DNA of 64,000 nt. Origin: Ascaphus truei. Its lineage: Eukaryota > Chordata > Amphibia > Anura > Ascaphidae. The notes below the pieces were generated by a model. It was not told the DNA's origin, ran no database searches, and was given only the letters and a program-made list of their open reading frames with translations. The stretch covers positions 53,307,146 through 53,371,145 of the forward strand of contig CM071568.1 in assembly GCA_036426205.1 (NCBI GenBank), given 5' to 3'. This document shows, one piece after another, positions 21,736 to 33,165 of this stretch (its first letter is position 1; each line of letters opens with the position of its first letter). Position numbers and translations under genes: made by a program.

Positions 21736-21898
21736 GTGAATGGATATTCCAGGCAAAAGATGACACATTGTGTGCTCATTTGCATGTCATTTTCCAGAAT
21801 CCCTTGCTGCAGTGGGAGCACTGTAAGCAAGGTGATAATGGTTGAAAGGCAGGGTTGCAGACCTGTCTAAGATATGCCAATGAGCATACAGTAATATT
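21736..21898 (+). repeat. octamer-containing interspersed repeat, copy 1
   Basis: About 160 bp with an ATTTGCAT octamer at 21778 and CCAATGAGCAT at its other end, where copy 2 has the full inverted octamer ATGCAAAT. Shares TCCCTTGCTGCAGTGG and GGTTGCAGACCTGTCTAAGA with copy 2. Spacing between copies is 408 bp. Confidence 0.7.
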
Positions 21899-22154
21899 TC
21901 CATTTGCTATATGCTTTACTGTGGAAGGTTTTTGTCACTTTTTTTTACCCACCATAACCTTAATGTGTGGTGAAGACCTACTCTCAGTCTCAAACAAGCA
22001 GAGCCAGTACAACTAACCTCACACTGAAGAGACCACAATGTCAAAACCGTCTGTCTGTGAGTGCGTTTACTGGATTTGCATCTCATCCAAAGCTATGTTT
22101 AAAAGCTGTGTTTAAAGCAGCATGCATTGGCTTAAGGGTTGTTCATGTAATGTG

Positions 22155-22305
22155 AGCTTGAGACAAAAGGTGGCACTGTGTGCTCATTTGCATGTCATTT
22201 CCCAGAATCCCTTGCTGCAGTGGAAGTGCTGTGTGCTTGGTGATAATGGTGAAAGGCGGGGTTGCAGACCTGTCTAAGACATGCAAATGAGCATACAGTT
22301 ATATT
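22155..22305 (+). repeat. octamer-containing interspersed repeat, copy 2
   Basis: Second copy, with ATTTGCAT at 22186 and the inverted ATGCAAAT near 22281, so an octamer stands at each end. Octamers are POU-factor binding sites; any function here is unproven. Confidence 0.7.
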
Positions 22306-22499
22306 TCCATTATATATATGAGTAGATAGATACCATTATTTGACCTGCCTCTACTCTGCACTAATATACCAGTCAGTCAGTTCCGTTCTTTCGTTTATAT
22401 TTTAGTTTTCAGTTTTGCTTACCTGAGGGGAAATACAGCTCAATCCGTTATAGCGTGATCCGCTACAACGCGGATCAGCATATAACGCGGTGTGAACGT

Positions 22500-23364
22500 G
22501 GCTCACGTTTTTAAAAAGCTAAGCTGCATTTTTTTTATACAAATATTCAATGCTTTATTGCTAACAGACACACATGGAGAGACACACACAGGGAGAGACA
22601 CACAGGAAGAGACACACACGGGGAGAGAGACACACACGGCGCGAGACACACACACACCACTGTGCCCTGAGGTTATGGCAACCGTTTTATCTGCAGCATT
22701 CAATAGTATAACCCGTGCTGTACAACAGGGGGTGCAGATAACACCTATTTCCCTGTTGGCAGGAACATCACAGTCATATAATACCTATATCGGAGCCATA
22801 ATAAAGCACAAACACTAAATCATTCAAGGCCATTTTTAAACCCGTATCATTTTTTTATAACCTCAAACATATCAGCTGCAAAAGTAATTTTATTGTCAAT
22901 ATTTCTTGTAGTATATGATCTTGACCAAATAAAGGGTCTCCAGTCCCATGTAGCTTCCTGCTTCCACTTCATTGCTATTCTGGGTTATGTTTTTCAGTGG
23001 AACAATAGCTTTATCGACACAGCAAAGGCAGAACTCAATCACATTAAGCGTAATAAGTGCCTCCTGATCAGCTGTGGGTAAATGCAAAGTGCAGAGATCT
23101 CTTATCTGCAAAGATTCATTTACATGCAAAAAGAGCCAGAATCGAGAGAAAAACATTGGCAATTAAACCATTGATATTAATGGCTGTTTGTTTGTGCAGA
23201 TAAAATGCTTGTACTATGCACTGCATATTGTCATGTACAGATAATGTCTATACAATCACTTTTCTCTTAGCTACTTTGCTGTTGGTCCCAAAGTATCTGT
23301 ACGTTCTCTGTACTTCAGACACTAAGTAGAGGGATTTGCAGATTGCACAAAAAGCTACAATTAC
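22500..23364. other. non-coding interior of the Tigger-like element
   Basis: Simple repeat of ACACAC/GAGAC type at about 22565-22660, then AT-rich sequence with no convincing frame. Confidence 0.5.
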
Positions 23365-23466
23365 AGCGAGAAAATGAGCCTTACAGTGAGAGAGACTGGC
23401 CCTTACAATGAGTTACTATGAGAGAGACTGACCGTTACAGCGAGACACTGACCCCTACAGTGAGAA
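23365..23466 (+). repeat. 20-bp minisatellite, left part
   Basis: Units resembling TTACAGYGAGAGACTGACCC. The array continues after the PLE at 30269-30365, so the PLE was inserted into it. Confidence 0.7.
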
Positions 23467-23469
23467 AAA

Positions 23470-25008
23470 TTAGGGTGCTCAAACCCCAGACAACTTCATC
23501 CAGTATATAATACAATGTAGCACTATACCTGGAGACACCAGTGGGAGTGGGTTGGTAAACAATAGACCTGTGAGTGACTAAAATACATTTGTAGCAGTAC
23601 TCAACTATAACAGTCTAAATCATGAAGCCCACTCACGTCATCTCCAGGAGTGATTGCTGGCGTGCCAGCCACAGGGAAGTCCAAAGGCAGCAAGAAGAAA
23701 AAATGAATGGCGCACAGCCAGGGAGCCAGGTGGTTACAAAAAAAGTACCTTTATTCAGTGCACGGTTGGAGACATATTCACCCCTTGGGGGACAAAACCA
23801 GGCACCTCCTACACGTTTCGGACCGGTAGGTCCTTTATCAAGGAGTCTGGGATATGCAGGGATGAGGTACCTTATATACCTGTGCTGTTATTAGGGTAAT
23901 TGGACAAATCTGCACGATGTCGCATGAAATGCCTATTGGGCATGCGCATGACGTCACACGGGGCGCGGGTACACCACCCCTAGGGATTATGGGTACGGAC
24001 CGCCCCCTGTTCCAGTCCGCGCATGCCCACATCAGGCATATAGACAGAAGTTCCAGTACAGATCTCTGCTTCCAATTCCGCCCATAGTGACGTCACTGCG
24101 GGTCTCGGATAGGCTGAGGCGCACCGCTACACCACCAATGATTATGATGAGTAGATGATGCGGTCCCCAATCGGAGACAACCCAGCAGGCATACACAAAT
24201 GGACGTAATGGTACGCAAAGTGCTTAATAAAGCAAGACTGCTAGATAAAACATACACTGCGAGTGAACTAATAATAAGGGCGAATTCATAAACACTCCCA
24301 GTGAAAATATAGAACCTCCTCGCTGCAAATCCCACAAATACAAAGACATTCAGCATATAAAAAACGGACTTCATATTCGGTCCACATCAATATCAAACGT
24401 CATAATCAAAACACAACATACAACGTCTCCCTTAAAAAATACATACAGAAAATTAAAAACAAAGTTAAACGATCTTAAGACCTTCTTATTGTCAGTCTTT
24501 TTCAATTGCCTCCAAGGGGAGGAAGAATCAATGAATCAACTATCTCAGTCTATTACATAAAGTGTATTCGCTGATATCCATACATTTTAAAGCTAAATTA
24601 TAATTCCAATAATTAATAATCAAATTTTTTTAACAGTAATAGATATCAACCATTTTTGTTACTTTAGCTTTAGGCAACTGAAGTTGTTCAGAGTGACAGA
24701 TGCTGCATATACTCTAAATCATGGATGCTCAATAGTATACCAAGTCCTGATACAACAGGAACAACAAGATTGATACTACAATCCAACTCAGAAAACAGTT
24801 TCATAATACTCTGGCACGATTTGTATGTTAAGATTTTAAGAAATGGCCCAAATTCCATTCCATATTTAGACCGCAGGGGGTTCTGGTCTGGAGCATAAAG
24901 AGCCAGTAAGCCTCCCTGCGGTCCAAAAGGTTGAGTAAATCCCCCCCCCTCTTTCTCTCAGAAAGACCTTTTCGATTCCTTGTACTTTTAACCCCTTAAT
25001 ACCACCAT
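23470..25008 (-). repeat. inverted partial PLE copy at the 5' end of the element
   Basis: Reverse complement of the 3' portion of the adjacent PLE. Bases 24840-25008 match the last coding part (28968-29130) and 23640-24840 match the 3' region to 30268. Bases 23470-23640 match the extra terminal-repeat sequence at 25110-25336. It meets the direct copy back to back at 25008/25009. This is the inverted 5' arrangement known for Penelope-type elements. Confidence 0.85.
23806..23845 (-). ncRNA. hammerhead-like ribozyme motif, copy C
   Basis: Minus strand: CUCC; core UUGAUAA plus extra A; helix II GGACC/GGUCC, loop UACC; GAAA; ACGUGU; triplet GUA; GGAG. Helix II is perfect while its sequence is unrelated to copies A and B. 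Confidence 0.6.
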
Positions 25009-25336
25009 TGTCCCCCAAGGGGTGAATATGTCTCCAATCGTGCACTGAATAAAGGTACTTTTTTTGTAACCACCTGGCTCCCTGGCTATGCGCCATTCGT
25101 TTTTTCTTCTTGCTGCCTTTGGACTTCCCTGTGGCTGGCACGCCAGCAATCACTCCTGGAGATGACGTGAGTGGGCTTCATGATTTAGACTGTTATAGTT
25201 GAGTACTGCTACAAATGTATTTTAGTCACTCACAGTTCTATTGTTTACCAACCCACTCCCACTGGTGTCTCCAGGGATAGTGCTACATTGTATTATATAC
25301 TGGATGAAGTTGTCTGGGGTTTGAGCACCCTAATTT
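25009..25336 (+). repeat. direct 5' terminal repeat (pLTR) of the second PLE
   Basis: Starts TTGTCCCCCAAGGGGTGAAT. The first 105 bp equal 30163-30268 at the 3' end, and the remainder is mirrored at 23470-23640. The AATAAAGG string at 25050 recurs at 30205. Confidence 0.8.
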
Positions 25337-25592
25337 TTCTTACCTACCCAGCTTCCTACATATGGGGTTTAGCTCACTACAGCTGATTTCGTTGTCTACA
25401 ATCAAGTTTATTTAGGAGCAGGTGTGTGGAAAAAAGCCTTTTTTTAATATTGCTGTTTTGGTGAATTATCAGTGAAGGATTGCCTTATTTCTAAGACTGT
25501 TTTCATCATTCATCAGTGCATGGACATTCTCCTGTGTTTCCTGACTTTTTGGATTAAGTGGTTTATCCACCTTTTGAATCATTATTGCCGAT

Positions 25593-26803
25593 ATGGAGGA
25601 GAATGAGATGATACAAGATGAATCAACTATGTATGCTTTAAATTGCTTTGATGACTCTATAAGAAAGAAAAGGGCATTACAAGTGTTTGAACGGGTGGTA
25701 GATGTTGATACCAAGGACATTACAGATTTGAAAACCCATTTTCATAGATTGGTCCTAAATATCAAATATCAAATATTTAGATTTGATCCTAAATATCAGA
25801 GACTGGTGGGACATAATTTCCCTGGAAAATTACATATTAAATAAAAGGATCCCCAGGGGTCTGCGTGTAAAAAAAAAGTCCCAACCTTTGGTTTCACTAC
25901 TCCTCAGTTTGAACAGCACTGGATTTCCGCACTGGACCAGTGCTCATTCAAACTAATGGAACTTATTATAGAACAGAAAGTGAATGAGAGAAAAAGTCTG
26001 CAAATTCAAATCAAAGAACTTCAATCCCAATTGCAACAATTTAAAGATTTAGAAGTTTTCAAAAATTATGACAGGATTTTGTCAGAAACAGTTTTGAAAG
26101 CAGAGGAAGATATCACTGCCAAAAAACAGTCCATGTATGATAGGGACCGTACTGATTACGAAAAGAAACACATTTATAGTTGGCAGCGTGTTAACCCAAT
26201 CCGAGAGAGGGGGATGCAGGGTCCACAAAAGAATTACCAGCAGAGGGACAAAACTATGCGATCAACCCCGCGAAAGTCAATACCTAAATCTAAGAGTAAT
26301 GACCAAACAAGTGGAGACTCAGATCTCTCGGATGTTGAAAATCTCTCCCACTCAGTTTCATTTTTCCAGACAGAAAGATCAGGACACCATTCTGATGGTC
26401 CAGTGGAATTCTCCAGGCCAAAGTCAACGGGAGCAGATTATGCCAGAACATACCATGATAGTGGAACGGATCAACAATCTTCATCTATACAACAACAACA
26501 GCCAAAAAACTTCCCTCTCTTCCAGAAAAACCAAAAAGAACCAGAAGAGGAAAGAAGAAGAGAGGGCGGCAGATGGCCGGCCATAAGGAAGAAGTGAGTA
26601 ATAACCAAGAAATGGATGTAATACATATTTCGGGTGAAGATTTAACCACTGCAGAATTGTCACTCTTTAAGAAGGGCCTTAAGTATGCCCCAACAATGGA
26701 CTTTGACCTATTCAATACCGCCATAGATGTTCATAAATTTGTGAGGAAATTAACTTTAAAATCTTTCTTCCACAAACGCTCACAGTTTTTGGATCAGAGG
26801 TAG
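25593..26803 (+). pseudogene. PLE N-terminal region with coiled coil
   Basis: Three overlapping frames carry the upstream part of the PLE protein. 25593-25844 is helical and charged; IPRGLRVKKKSPTF follows near 25855. 25956-26597 starts with a likely coiled coil (KSLQIQIKELQSQLQQF) and continues hydrophilic with Ser/Arg/Gln runs. 26573-26803 holds the conserved PLE block SLFKKGLKYAP followed by DVHKFVRKLTLKSFF. Frameshifts divide them. The PRGLRVxKSPTF and coiled-coil order recurs in the minus-strand family at 38.7-39.8 kb. The role is probably RNA or protein binding (inferred). Confidence 0.7.
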
Positions 26804-26880
26804 AGTAGGTCACTGGACATTGTGGATGGTTCTGACACACCTGGAGTTCCACCTACACCACACCCTGACGACCCTGGTAT

Positions 26881-29133
26881 GCACAGGCTGCTTTAGCTAC
26901 ATCTGCCTCATCTTTCAGAGAGGCATGTGATCTCCAAGACATATTGGACCTTGAGGAATTATTGTAAGACAATAATGAATCATCTGAGCAAACTGTTATT
27001 TCAGAGTTTAGTACATGGAGGTCCAACCTCAAAAAAGGTTCATTGTTTTATCCACAATTCTCTAAGGGCCCATTCTTGACAACTTTTGAGAATTTGGTCA
27101 TTAGAGATTTGCGTATTATGGCAGAGGGATATTCTCTTACAAATGTGGCTAAGCATAACCTGAATAAAGATGAGAAACAGGCACTATTATCTTTACAGAA
27201 GAATTCTAAAATTGTTATAAAGAATGCGGACAAGGGGGGGGGGGCGGTGGTGGTGCAGAGTAGGGCTGGCTACCTCAAGGAGGCCTATCGGCAACTTGGG
27301 GATGCCACCACCTACTCTGCACTACCAGGTGATCCCACAGTAGGTTTTTTGGAATCCTATAAAGAACTACTAGAGCTAGGGGTAATTACCCAAGTTTTGA
27401 GCAAAGCTGAAAGCGCATTTTTATGGAATCCAAATCCTACTATACCAGTCTTTTACCATCTCCCAAAGGTCCATAAGACATTGGTCGACCCTCCGGGGAG
27501 ACCAATCATTTCGTTTATTGGATCTTTGGGAGATTGCTTAAAGAAATATATTGATCAATTTCTGCAATCCTTTGTTAGGGATCTACCCTCCTTTTTGTTG
27601 GATTCAGGGGACCTCATTACTAAATTAAGCAAAGTACAATGGGGCCCACATTCTATTTGGGTAACCATGGACGTTACGTCCCTTTATTCAGTTATCAGAC
27701 ATGACCAGGGGGTGGCAGAGGTCAACCATTTCATTGGGGGTCCAGACAGCAATCAATTTCACACTGCATTTATTTTAGAAGCCATTAATTTTTTACTCAC
27801 GCACAATTATTTTTTATTTGACCACAAATTTTATTTACAACAACAGGGTACGGCAATGGGCACAAGCTTTGCACCGGTGTATGCGAATTTATTTATGGGG
27901 TGGTGGGAGTCACTATTTATTTTTACCAGCACAAATCCTTTTCGGAAATATATCACGTTTTATAGAAGGTTTATTGATGACCTGATTATGATTTGGGAAG
28001 GGGATTTAGACACATTGCACAAATTTTTTCAGTATATTAATTGTAACCATTTAAATTTAGCTTTCACTCACAATATTAACACACACCACATTGACTATCT
28101 GGACCTCTGACTGTTTATTGATATTGAAGGCCAAATTCAAACAGAGACATTTAGAAAACCAAATTCAAGGAATATGCTGTTAAGAGCAGACAGCTGTCAC
28201 CCACCTGCTGTCATCAAAGGTATCCCCAAGGGCCAATTTCTCAGACTGAGGAGGAACTGCTCCACGGAAGAGGGCTTTTCCCGTCAGTATGAGGAGTTGT
28301 GCCACCTCTTCCAGCAAAGAGGGTATAACATGAGGAATTTAACCAATACCCGCCAAGAAGTGGCATCAACGAATAGGGAGGATCTCCTTAAGCAAAGGCA
28401 GGGTGGTCCACCTAAGGAAGCAGTTTTGTCTACTAAGAAAAAGAGTTACGACATTACAAATGAGGAGGTTCCCCTTATGATCACGCAATATAACAAATGT
28501 AGCCAGGGAGTCCAGAACATAATCCGCAAACACTGGAACATCCTTCTAATGGATGGGAGTTTAAAAGACTGTGTCAAAAAGGGCCCCCGTTTTGTTTACC
28601 GTAAAGCGAAAACAATCGCCACTTATGTGTCACCTAGCTATGTCGCTTCCTCACCTCCCTCTATTAGAAAATTTGTAACGAAGGGTTCGTATAGATGTGG
28701 AGGTTGTAAAATTTGTCAATTTATGATTCCATCTCGACATTTTGGGGGCTTTATGTCCAATCAGGAATTTCCGATTAAATCTTTTATAAACTGTGACACA
28801 CAATATGTCATTTACCTCCTAACTTGCGGGTGTGGAATTAATTATGTAGGGAGGACAACCAGATCTCTTAAGAATAGGATACTTGAACATGTCAGACTAA
28901 TTAAAAAAGGAGATGTATCCCACCCGGTCTCTAAACATTTTTCAAACTGCCCCAAAGGTGGTATTAAGGGGTTAAAAGTACAAGGAATCGAAAAGGTCTT
29001 TCTGAGAGAAAGAGGGGGGGATTTACTCAACCTTTTGGACCGCAGGGAGGCTTACTGGATCTTTATGCTCCAGACCAGAACCCCCTGCGGTCTAAATATG
29101 GAATGGAATTTGGGTAATTTCTTAAAATCTTAA
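26881..29133 (+). pseudogene. PLE reverse transcriptase and GIY-YIG endonuclease, two stops
   Basis: One frame from 26881 to 29133 with only two stops, TAA at 26965-26967 and TGA at 28108-28110. Order: KNADKGGGAVV; PPGRPIISFIGSLG; motif A VTMDVTSLYSVI; motif B GTAMGTSFAPVYANLFMG; catalytic FIDD in RRFIDDLIMIW; FDH/YLDL thumb entry; C-x2-C-x2-C linker (YRCGGCKICQF); GIY-YIG as VIYLLTCGCGINYVGRTTRS with Glu in RREAYWIF; end GLNMEWNLGNFLKS. All catalytic residues are kept. The usual PLE order RT, zinc linker, nuclease is clear. Confidence 0.92.
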
Positions 29134-30268
29134 CATACAAATCGTGCCAGAGTATTATGAAACTGTTTTCTGAGTTGGATTGTAGTATCAATCTTGTTGT
29201 TCCTGTTGTATCAGGACTTGGTATACTATTGAGTATCCATAATTTAGAGTATATGCGGCATCTGTCACTCTGAACAACTTCAGTTGCCTAAAGCTAAAGT
29301 AACAAAAATGGTTGATATCTATTACTGTTAAAATTGATTATTAATTATTGGAATTATAATTTAGCTTTAAAATGTATGGATATCAGCGAATACACTTTAT
29401 ATAATAGACTGAGATAGTTGATTCATTGATTCTTCCTCCCCTTGGAGGCAATTGAAAAAGACTGACAATAAGAAGGTCTTAAGATCGTTTAACTTTGTTT
29501 TTAATTTTCTGTATGTATTTTTTAAGGGAGACGTTGTATGTTGTGTTTTGATTATGACGTTTGATATTGATGTGGACTGAATATGAAGTCCGTTTTTTAT
29601 ATGCTGAATGTCTTTGTATTTGTGGGATTTGCAGCGAGGAGGTTCTATATTTTCACTGGGAGTGTTTATGAATTCGCCCTTATTATTAGTTCGCTCGCAG
29701 TGTACGTTATATCTAGCAGTCTTGCTTTATTAAGCACTTTGCGTACCATTACGTCCATTTGTGTATGCCTGCTGGGGTGTCTCCGATTTGGGGCCGCATC
29801 ATCTACTCATCATAATCATTGGTGGTGTAGCGGTGCGCCTCAGCCTATCCGAGACCCGCAGTGACGTCACTATGGGCGGAATTAGAAGCAGAGATCAGTA
29901 CTGGAACTTCTGTCTATATGCCTGATGTGGGCATGTGCGGACTGGAACAGGGGGCGGTCCGTACCCATAATCCCTAGTGGTGGTGTACCGGCACCCCGTG
30001 TGGCGTCATGCGCATGCGCAATAGGCATTTCGCGCAACATCGCGCAGATTTGTCCAATTACCCTAATATCAGCAAAGGTATATAAGGTACCTCATCCCTG
30101 CATATCCCAGACTCCTTGATAAAGGACCTACCGGTCTGAAACGCGTAGGAGGTGCCTGTTTTTGTCCCCCAAGGGGTGAATATGTCTCCAACCGTGCACT
30201 GAATAAAGGTACTTTTTTTGTAACCACCTGGCTCCCTGGCTGTGCGCCATTCGTTTTTTTCTTCTTGA
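29134..30268 (+). repeat. 3' untranslated region and terminal repeat of the second PLE
   Basis: Non-coding 1.1 kb after the PLE stop. Mirrored in the inverted 5' copy (23640-24840). It contains motif D and ends with CTTCTTG at 30268, where the minisatellite resumes. Confidence 0.8.
30112..30151 (+). ncRNA. hammerhead-like ribozyme motif, copy D
   Basis: CUCC; core UUGAUAA plus extra A; helix II GGACC/GGUCU (one G-U pair), loop UACC; GAAA; ACGCGU; triplet GUA; GGAG. Partner of copy C on the inverted arm. Confidence 0.6.
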
Positions 30269-30365
30269 CTCCTACAGTGATACTGACCCTTACAGCGAGA
30301 CTAACCCTTACAGCGAAAGACTGGCACTTACAGCAACTTTACAGTGAGCGACTGACCCTTACAGA
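30269..30365 (+). repeat. 20-bp minisatellite, right part
   Basis: Continuation of the array at 23365-23466 (TACAGTGATACTGACCC, TTACAGCGAGACTAACCC and similar units). CCTACAGTGA stands on both sides of the PLE, but in a repeat array this cannot be called a target duplication with confidence. Confidence 0.7.
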
Positions 30366-30935
30366 GCCTAAGCCTCTGACCGTACCTGCCACCCCCCAGT
30401 CGCAGTCACCCCCCTCTGATCCTAGTCACCCACCTCCTGTCCCGGTGAAACCTGCTGCCCCCCCCCCCCACTCCCGGGCTCCTCCTCCTCCTAAATCCCA
30501 CTGCACAGCATTACCACAGCAACCGTTGGTACATACTACGGGCAGTGGCAAAGGACAAAACTGCACCAAACTGCCTCATCACAGCACTGCCTGCTGATAA
30601 TATAACCCCTCCTGCAGCAGGACACACACACACACCCACCCAACCTGTCTTTAGGATCTTGCACTTGCTGTCTCTCGCTTTCACTGGAGCCTCCGCACAG
30701 GACAGCCCGGCTCAGGTGAGGTCTCGGGCCACAGGCTCCAACAGGACGACCGGAGGTGTGGGGGCGGTATAGTGGCAGGAGAGAATAGGGACAGCTGTCC
30801 GAGTTATTCCAGCTCTACCCCTCCGGCAGATGCGGAACCCCTCATCGCAGTGGCCATTTTTCCCCCCCATGATCCCGGTTATAACACGGTCCATTATGTG
30901 GACCCTGAGCACCGCACTATAATGATGTTCAGCTG
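30366..30935. other. right interior of the Tigger-like element
   Basis: Proline-codon-rich, C-rich sequence (30385-30500) and an ACACAC run near 30626-30640. Frames here are composition-driven and I do not call a gene. It ends with the right inverted repeat of the Tigger-like element. Confidence 0.5.
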
Positions 30936-30964
30936 TACTAGATAAAGAAAGATAATCTATAATT

Positions 30965-31300
30965 CATCACAGTTTGTGTCAATTTTCAAACTTCACTTGT
31001 AGAAACAAGAGTACCACATTTACTAATATAATTTTTAAGGTGTGCAGCACTGTGTTTTCTAGTGCTACACTTTGTATAGCCAAGAGGGATAATATATATT
31101 AATAAAGGTTGCGCCATCTTTCATGTTACACTTGTACAAACACGAGTACTACATTTACTGATAGCATTTTTGAGGTGACAGTGTTGCTATTGTTTCATTT
31201 ACACAAGTAATTCAGTTACAGTTTGCGTGATTTTCTTTTGCTACACTTGTACAAACAACAGTGCTATATTTAATGATAATTTGGGGTGATTTACTTTTTG
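30965..31300 (+). repeat. three-copy tandem repeat, 115-135 bp unit
   Basis: CACTTGT followed by AGAAACAAGAGTACCACATTTA-type sequence begins at 30994 and recurs diverged at 31129 and 31244. Each unit includes ACAAACA-x-GAGTAC-like and ATTTACTRATA-like strings. Confidence 0.6.
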
Positions 31301-31489
31301 TTCAATTGTAAAGTAAGACAATTTGATGTATTAGAAGTCTAGGACAGGCCGCATGTGTTAGACAGAGTTAGATCCTTACCCTACCTCATCATGTCTCTAA
31401 CTCTATTCATATATCTCCATCTCTCCTTCCTTCCCCACTTCTCAGTTCACATGAACTACTTTCTTACCTGCGCCCTCGGACACAGCACA

Positions 31490-32000
31490 GCTATTCCCCC
31501 TGCACTAAAAACACATTATTTATGCGGCAGGATCCCGATTGGCTAATATGTATACAAGCCAGGGTACTTAAATGAGTGCCATGGGATCCTAAGGCCATAC
31601 CCCTGAAGAAGTGTCAAGGCAACACGAAACGCGTTGTGAAGGCAAAGCAGTGACGGGACGCACGTGACGACGGACACCCGTAAGCTGCAAGTAGAGTACA
31701 CCACGAGGACGCTGACTGAGAAGTTAAGTGCTGGTCGCTAAATTTCATCTGTGCAGCCGGACTTTTTACCTATTAACATCAAGGGACACTTTTAGGATGT
31801 GGGGTCTCTCAGTATAGAGCTTGTTGCTTTATATGTGGTACTCAGATCACTGGATCTATTAGGATTTGTTTCTTTTAATGTGGAAGATATATGTTTTTCA
31901 CTATTTGATTTATAAAGTATTATTGTATTATTAATTCAGTCTGTGTTTTTTCTCTTTTTGCACCCCTTTTATGTGTGTATATGTATTTGGAAATGCCCCG
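31490..32000 (+). repeat. solo PLE terminal repeat (pLTR)
   Basis: Non-coding 0.5 kb around a canonical-core hammerhead-like motif. No PLE coding sequence is attached. Boundaries are approximate. Confidence 0.5.
31600..31640 (+). ncRNA. hammerhead-like ribozyme motif, copy E
   Basis: Core CUGAAGA (canonical C3 and G8) plus extra A; helix II GUGU/ACAC with a 7-base loop; GAAA; ACGCGU; triplet GUU. Helix I pairs poorly next to the core, so this copy is less certain structurally. Confidence 0.5.
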
Positions 32001-32099
32001 GTGATCACACGGGAGATTTGGAGAACAAGGAGAAAAACGCAGTCTTAGAAGAGAGAGGAATTAAAGGGCAGTACACACTGACTGTTTTGATACTTTCTT

Positions 32100-32370
32100 A
32101 AAACACACCTCTTTAACAAAGCATATAGGTATATGGTTGATATTATACATCTCGTATGCACGGACCTTGGCCCATTGCACACGCACTTACCAGGACACAC
32201 TTTTATGGTCTCGCTTGGATTGTAAGCGGTTCGGGGCAGGGACTCATTTTCCTGTTACTTTTATTTGAAGCGCTTATTCCCATTATCTATTATATCATGT
32301 GTATTACAGCTGTGAAGCACTTTGTACATGGATGGCGCTCTATAAAGATATACTGTATATACATTCATAC
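32100..32370 (+). repeat. widespread amphibian-type interspersed repeat tail
   Basis: Contains GATTGTAAGCGGTTCGGGGC, AGCACTTTGTACATGGATGG and CGCTCTATAAAGATA. From memory this resembles a very common frog repeat that ends GGCGCTATATAAATAAA. I cannot assign its class (SINE or LINE tail). Confidence 0.4.
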
Positions 32371-32499
32371 ATACTGGTCCATCAGGCAAATCTTCAAAGG
32401 CCTATAGTATACATTTATGGACCCTCTCTGGCCAGAGACAAATTGTACAAACACAGATACCCAGCAAGCTCTCAGAAACCCCCCTCAAATTACCACAAT

Positions 32500-32520
32500 A
32501 TATATATATATATATATGTG
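32500..32520. repeat. (TA)n microsatellite at a PLE boundary
   Basis: Short TA run immediately left of the terminal repeat of the tandem PLE. Confidence 0.85.
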
Positions 32521-32525
32521 TAGAA

Positions 32526-32880
32526 GAAAAAGAGAGGAGAGAGCGCACGCCCCATAGCGTAAAATTGTATATTTAATGAGGGGAAGGGGGAAAAGGGGGG
32601 GTGGGGTAAAAATGCACTCACAAAAGTACAGATAAAATAGGCATTGCGTGATAATAATCACCACCATCCGGTTGCTGCTTTCTGTCCTTGGGGAAATACC
32701 CGATCTCAAAACAGGATGGGCCAACGTCCCAGCAGATGTCCAGAGCCAGTGGATATATGATGTTGTTCAAGAGTCCAAGAAAGTGGCTCCGTATTACCAG
32801 GCCTCTGTAGCACCAGCGCGTGGATCGGTCCACTCCAGCGCTTTGTGATGACGTAATGTCAATGCGTCCAACGTGATGAT
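32526..32880 (-). repeat. PLE terminal repeat, outer partial copy
   Basis: About 350 bp nearly identical to 33170-33520, starting with a purine-rich GAGAGGAGAGAGCGCACG string. It breaks off just before the hammerhead-like motif. Spacing between the two copies is about 645 bp. Confidence 0.8.
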
Positions 32881-33165
32881 ATCTAAAGATTATGTGCTAA
32901 AAATTAATCAATAATCATGTATCTATAAATAATAAATATATAAATATATATGTGAATCCAATAATTGATCTAATATTATAGTAGCACAAAATTATAGACA
33001 AACAAACAATATACAATGAAAATGCTTATGAATATAACACCATAAATAAGCGAAAGAAGAGGGTAAAAACCAGTCCTCAAATGATAGTCCAATTAGAAAT
33101 GGATGCTGGTGCAGGGGGTCTCCGGCTGCTATCAAAATGGACAAACCACGTCCACAGGGAATCTA
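32881..33165. other. AT-rich spacer between the terminal-repeat copies
   Basis: AT-rich, non-coding. It recurs at 39870-40170, which shows that the 7-kb unit begins about here. Confidence 0.6.

Larger units (their letters stand above)
22436..30935. mobile_element. Tigger/pogo-like element, expanded by internal insertions
   Basis: Left end CAGCTCAATCCGTTATAGCG (22436) and right end, read inward from 30935, CAGCTGAACATCATTATAGTG are imperfect inverted repeats. Both are flanked by TA (22434-22435 and 30936-30937), the target duplication of Tc1/mariner-type elements. The interior holds a GAGACACACAC-type simple repeat (22565-22660), a 20-bp minisatellite and a whole PLE, but no transposase. Without the PLE the element is about 1.7 kb. 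Confidence 0.55.

Noticed and set aside
23365..23466. Regular 20-bp units as a CRISPR array
   Set aside because: Units are contiguous without unique spacers, diverged, and in a eukaryotic repeat context.
32156..32407. 83-codon frame with hydrophobic stretch
   Set aside because: Falls in a dispersed repeat tail; no family resemblance.
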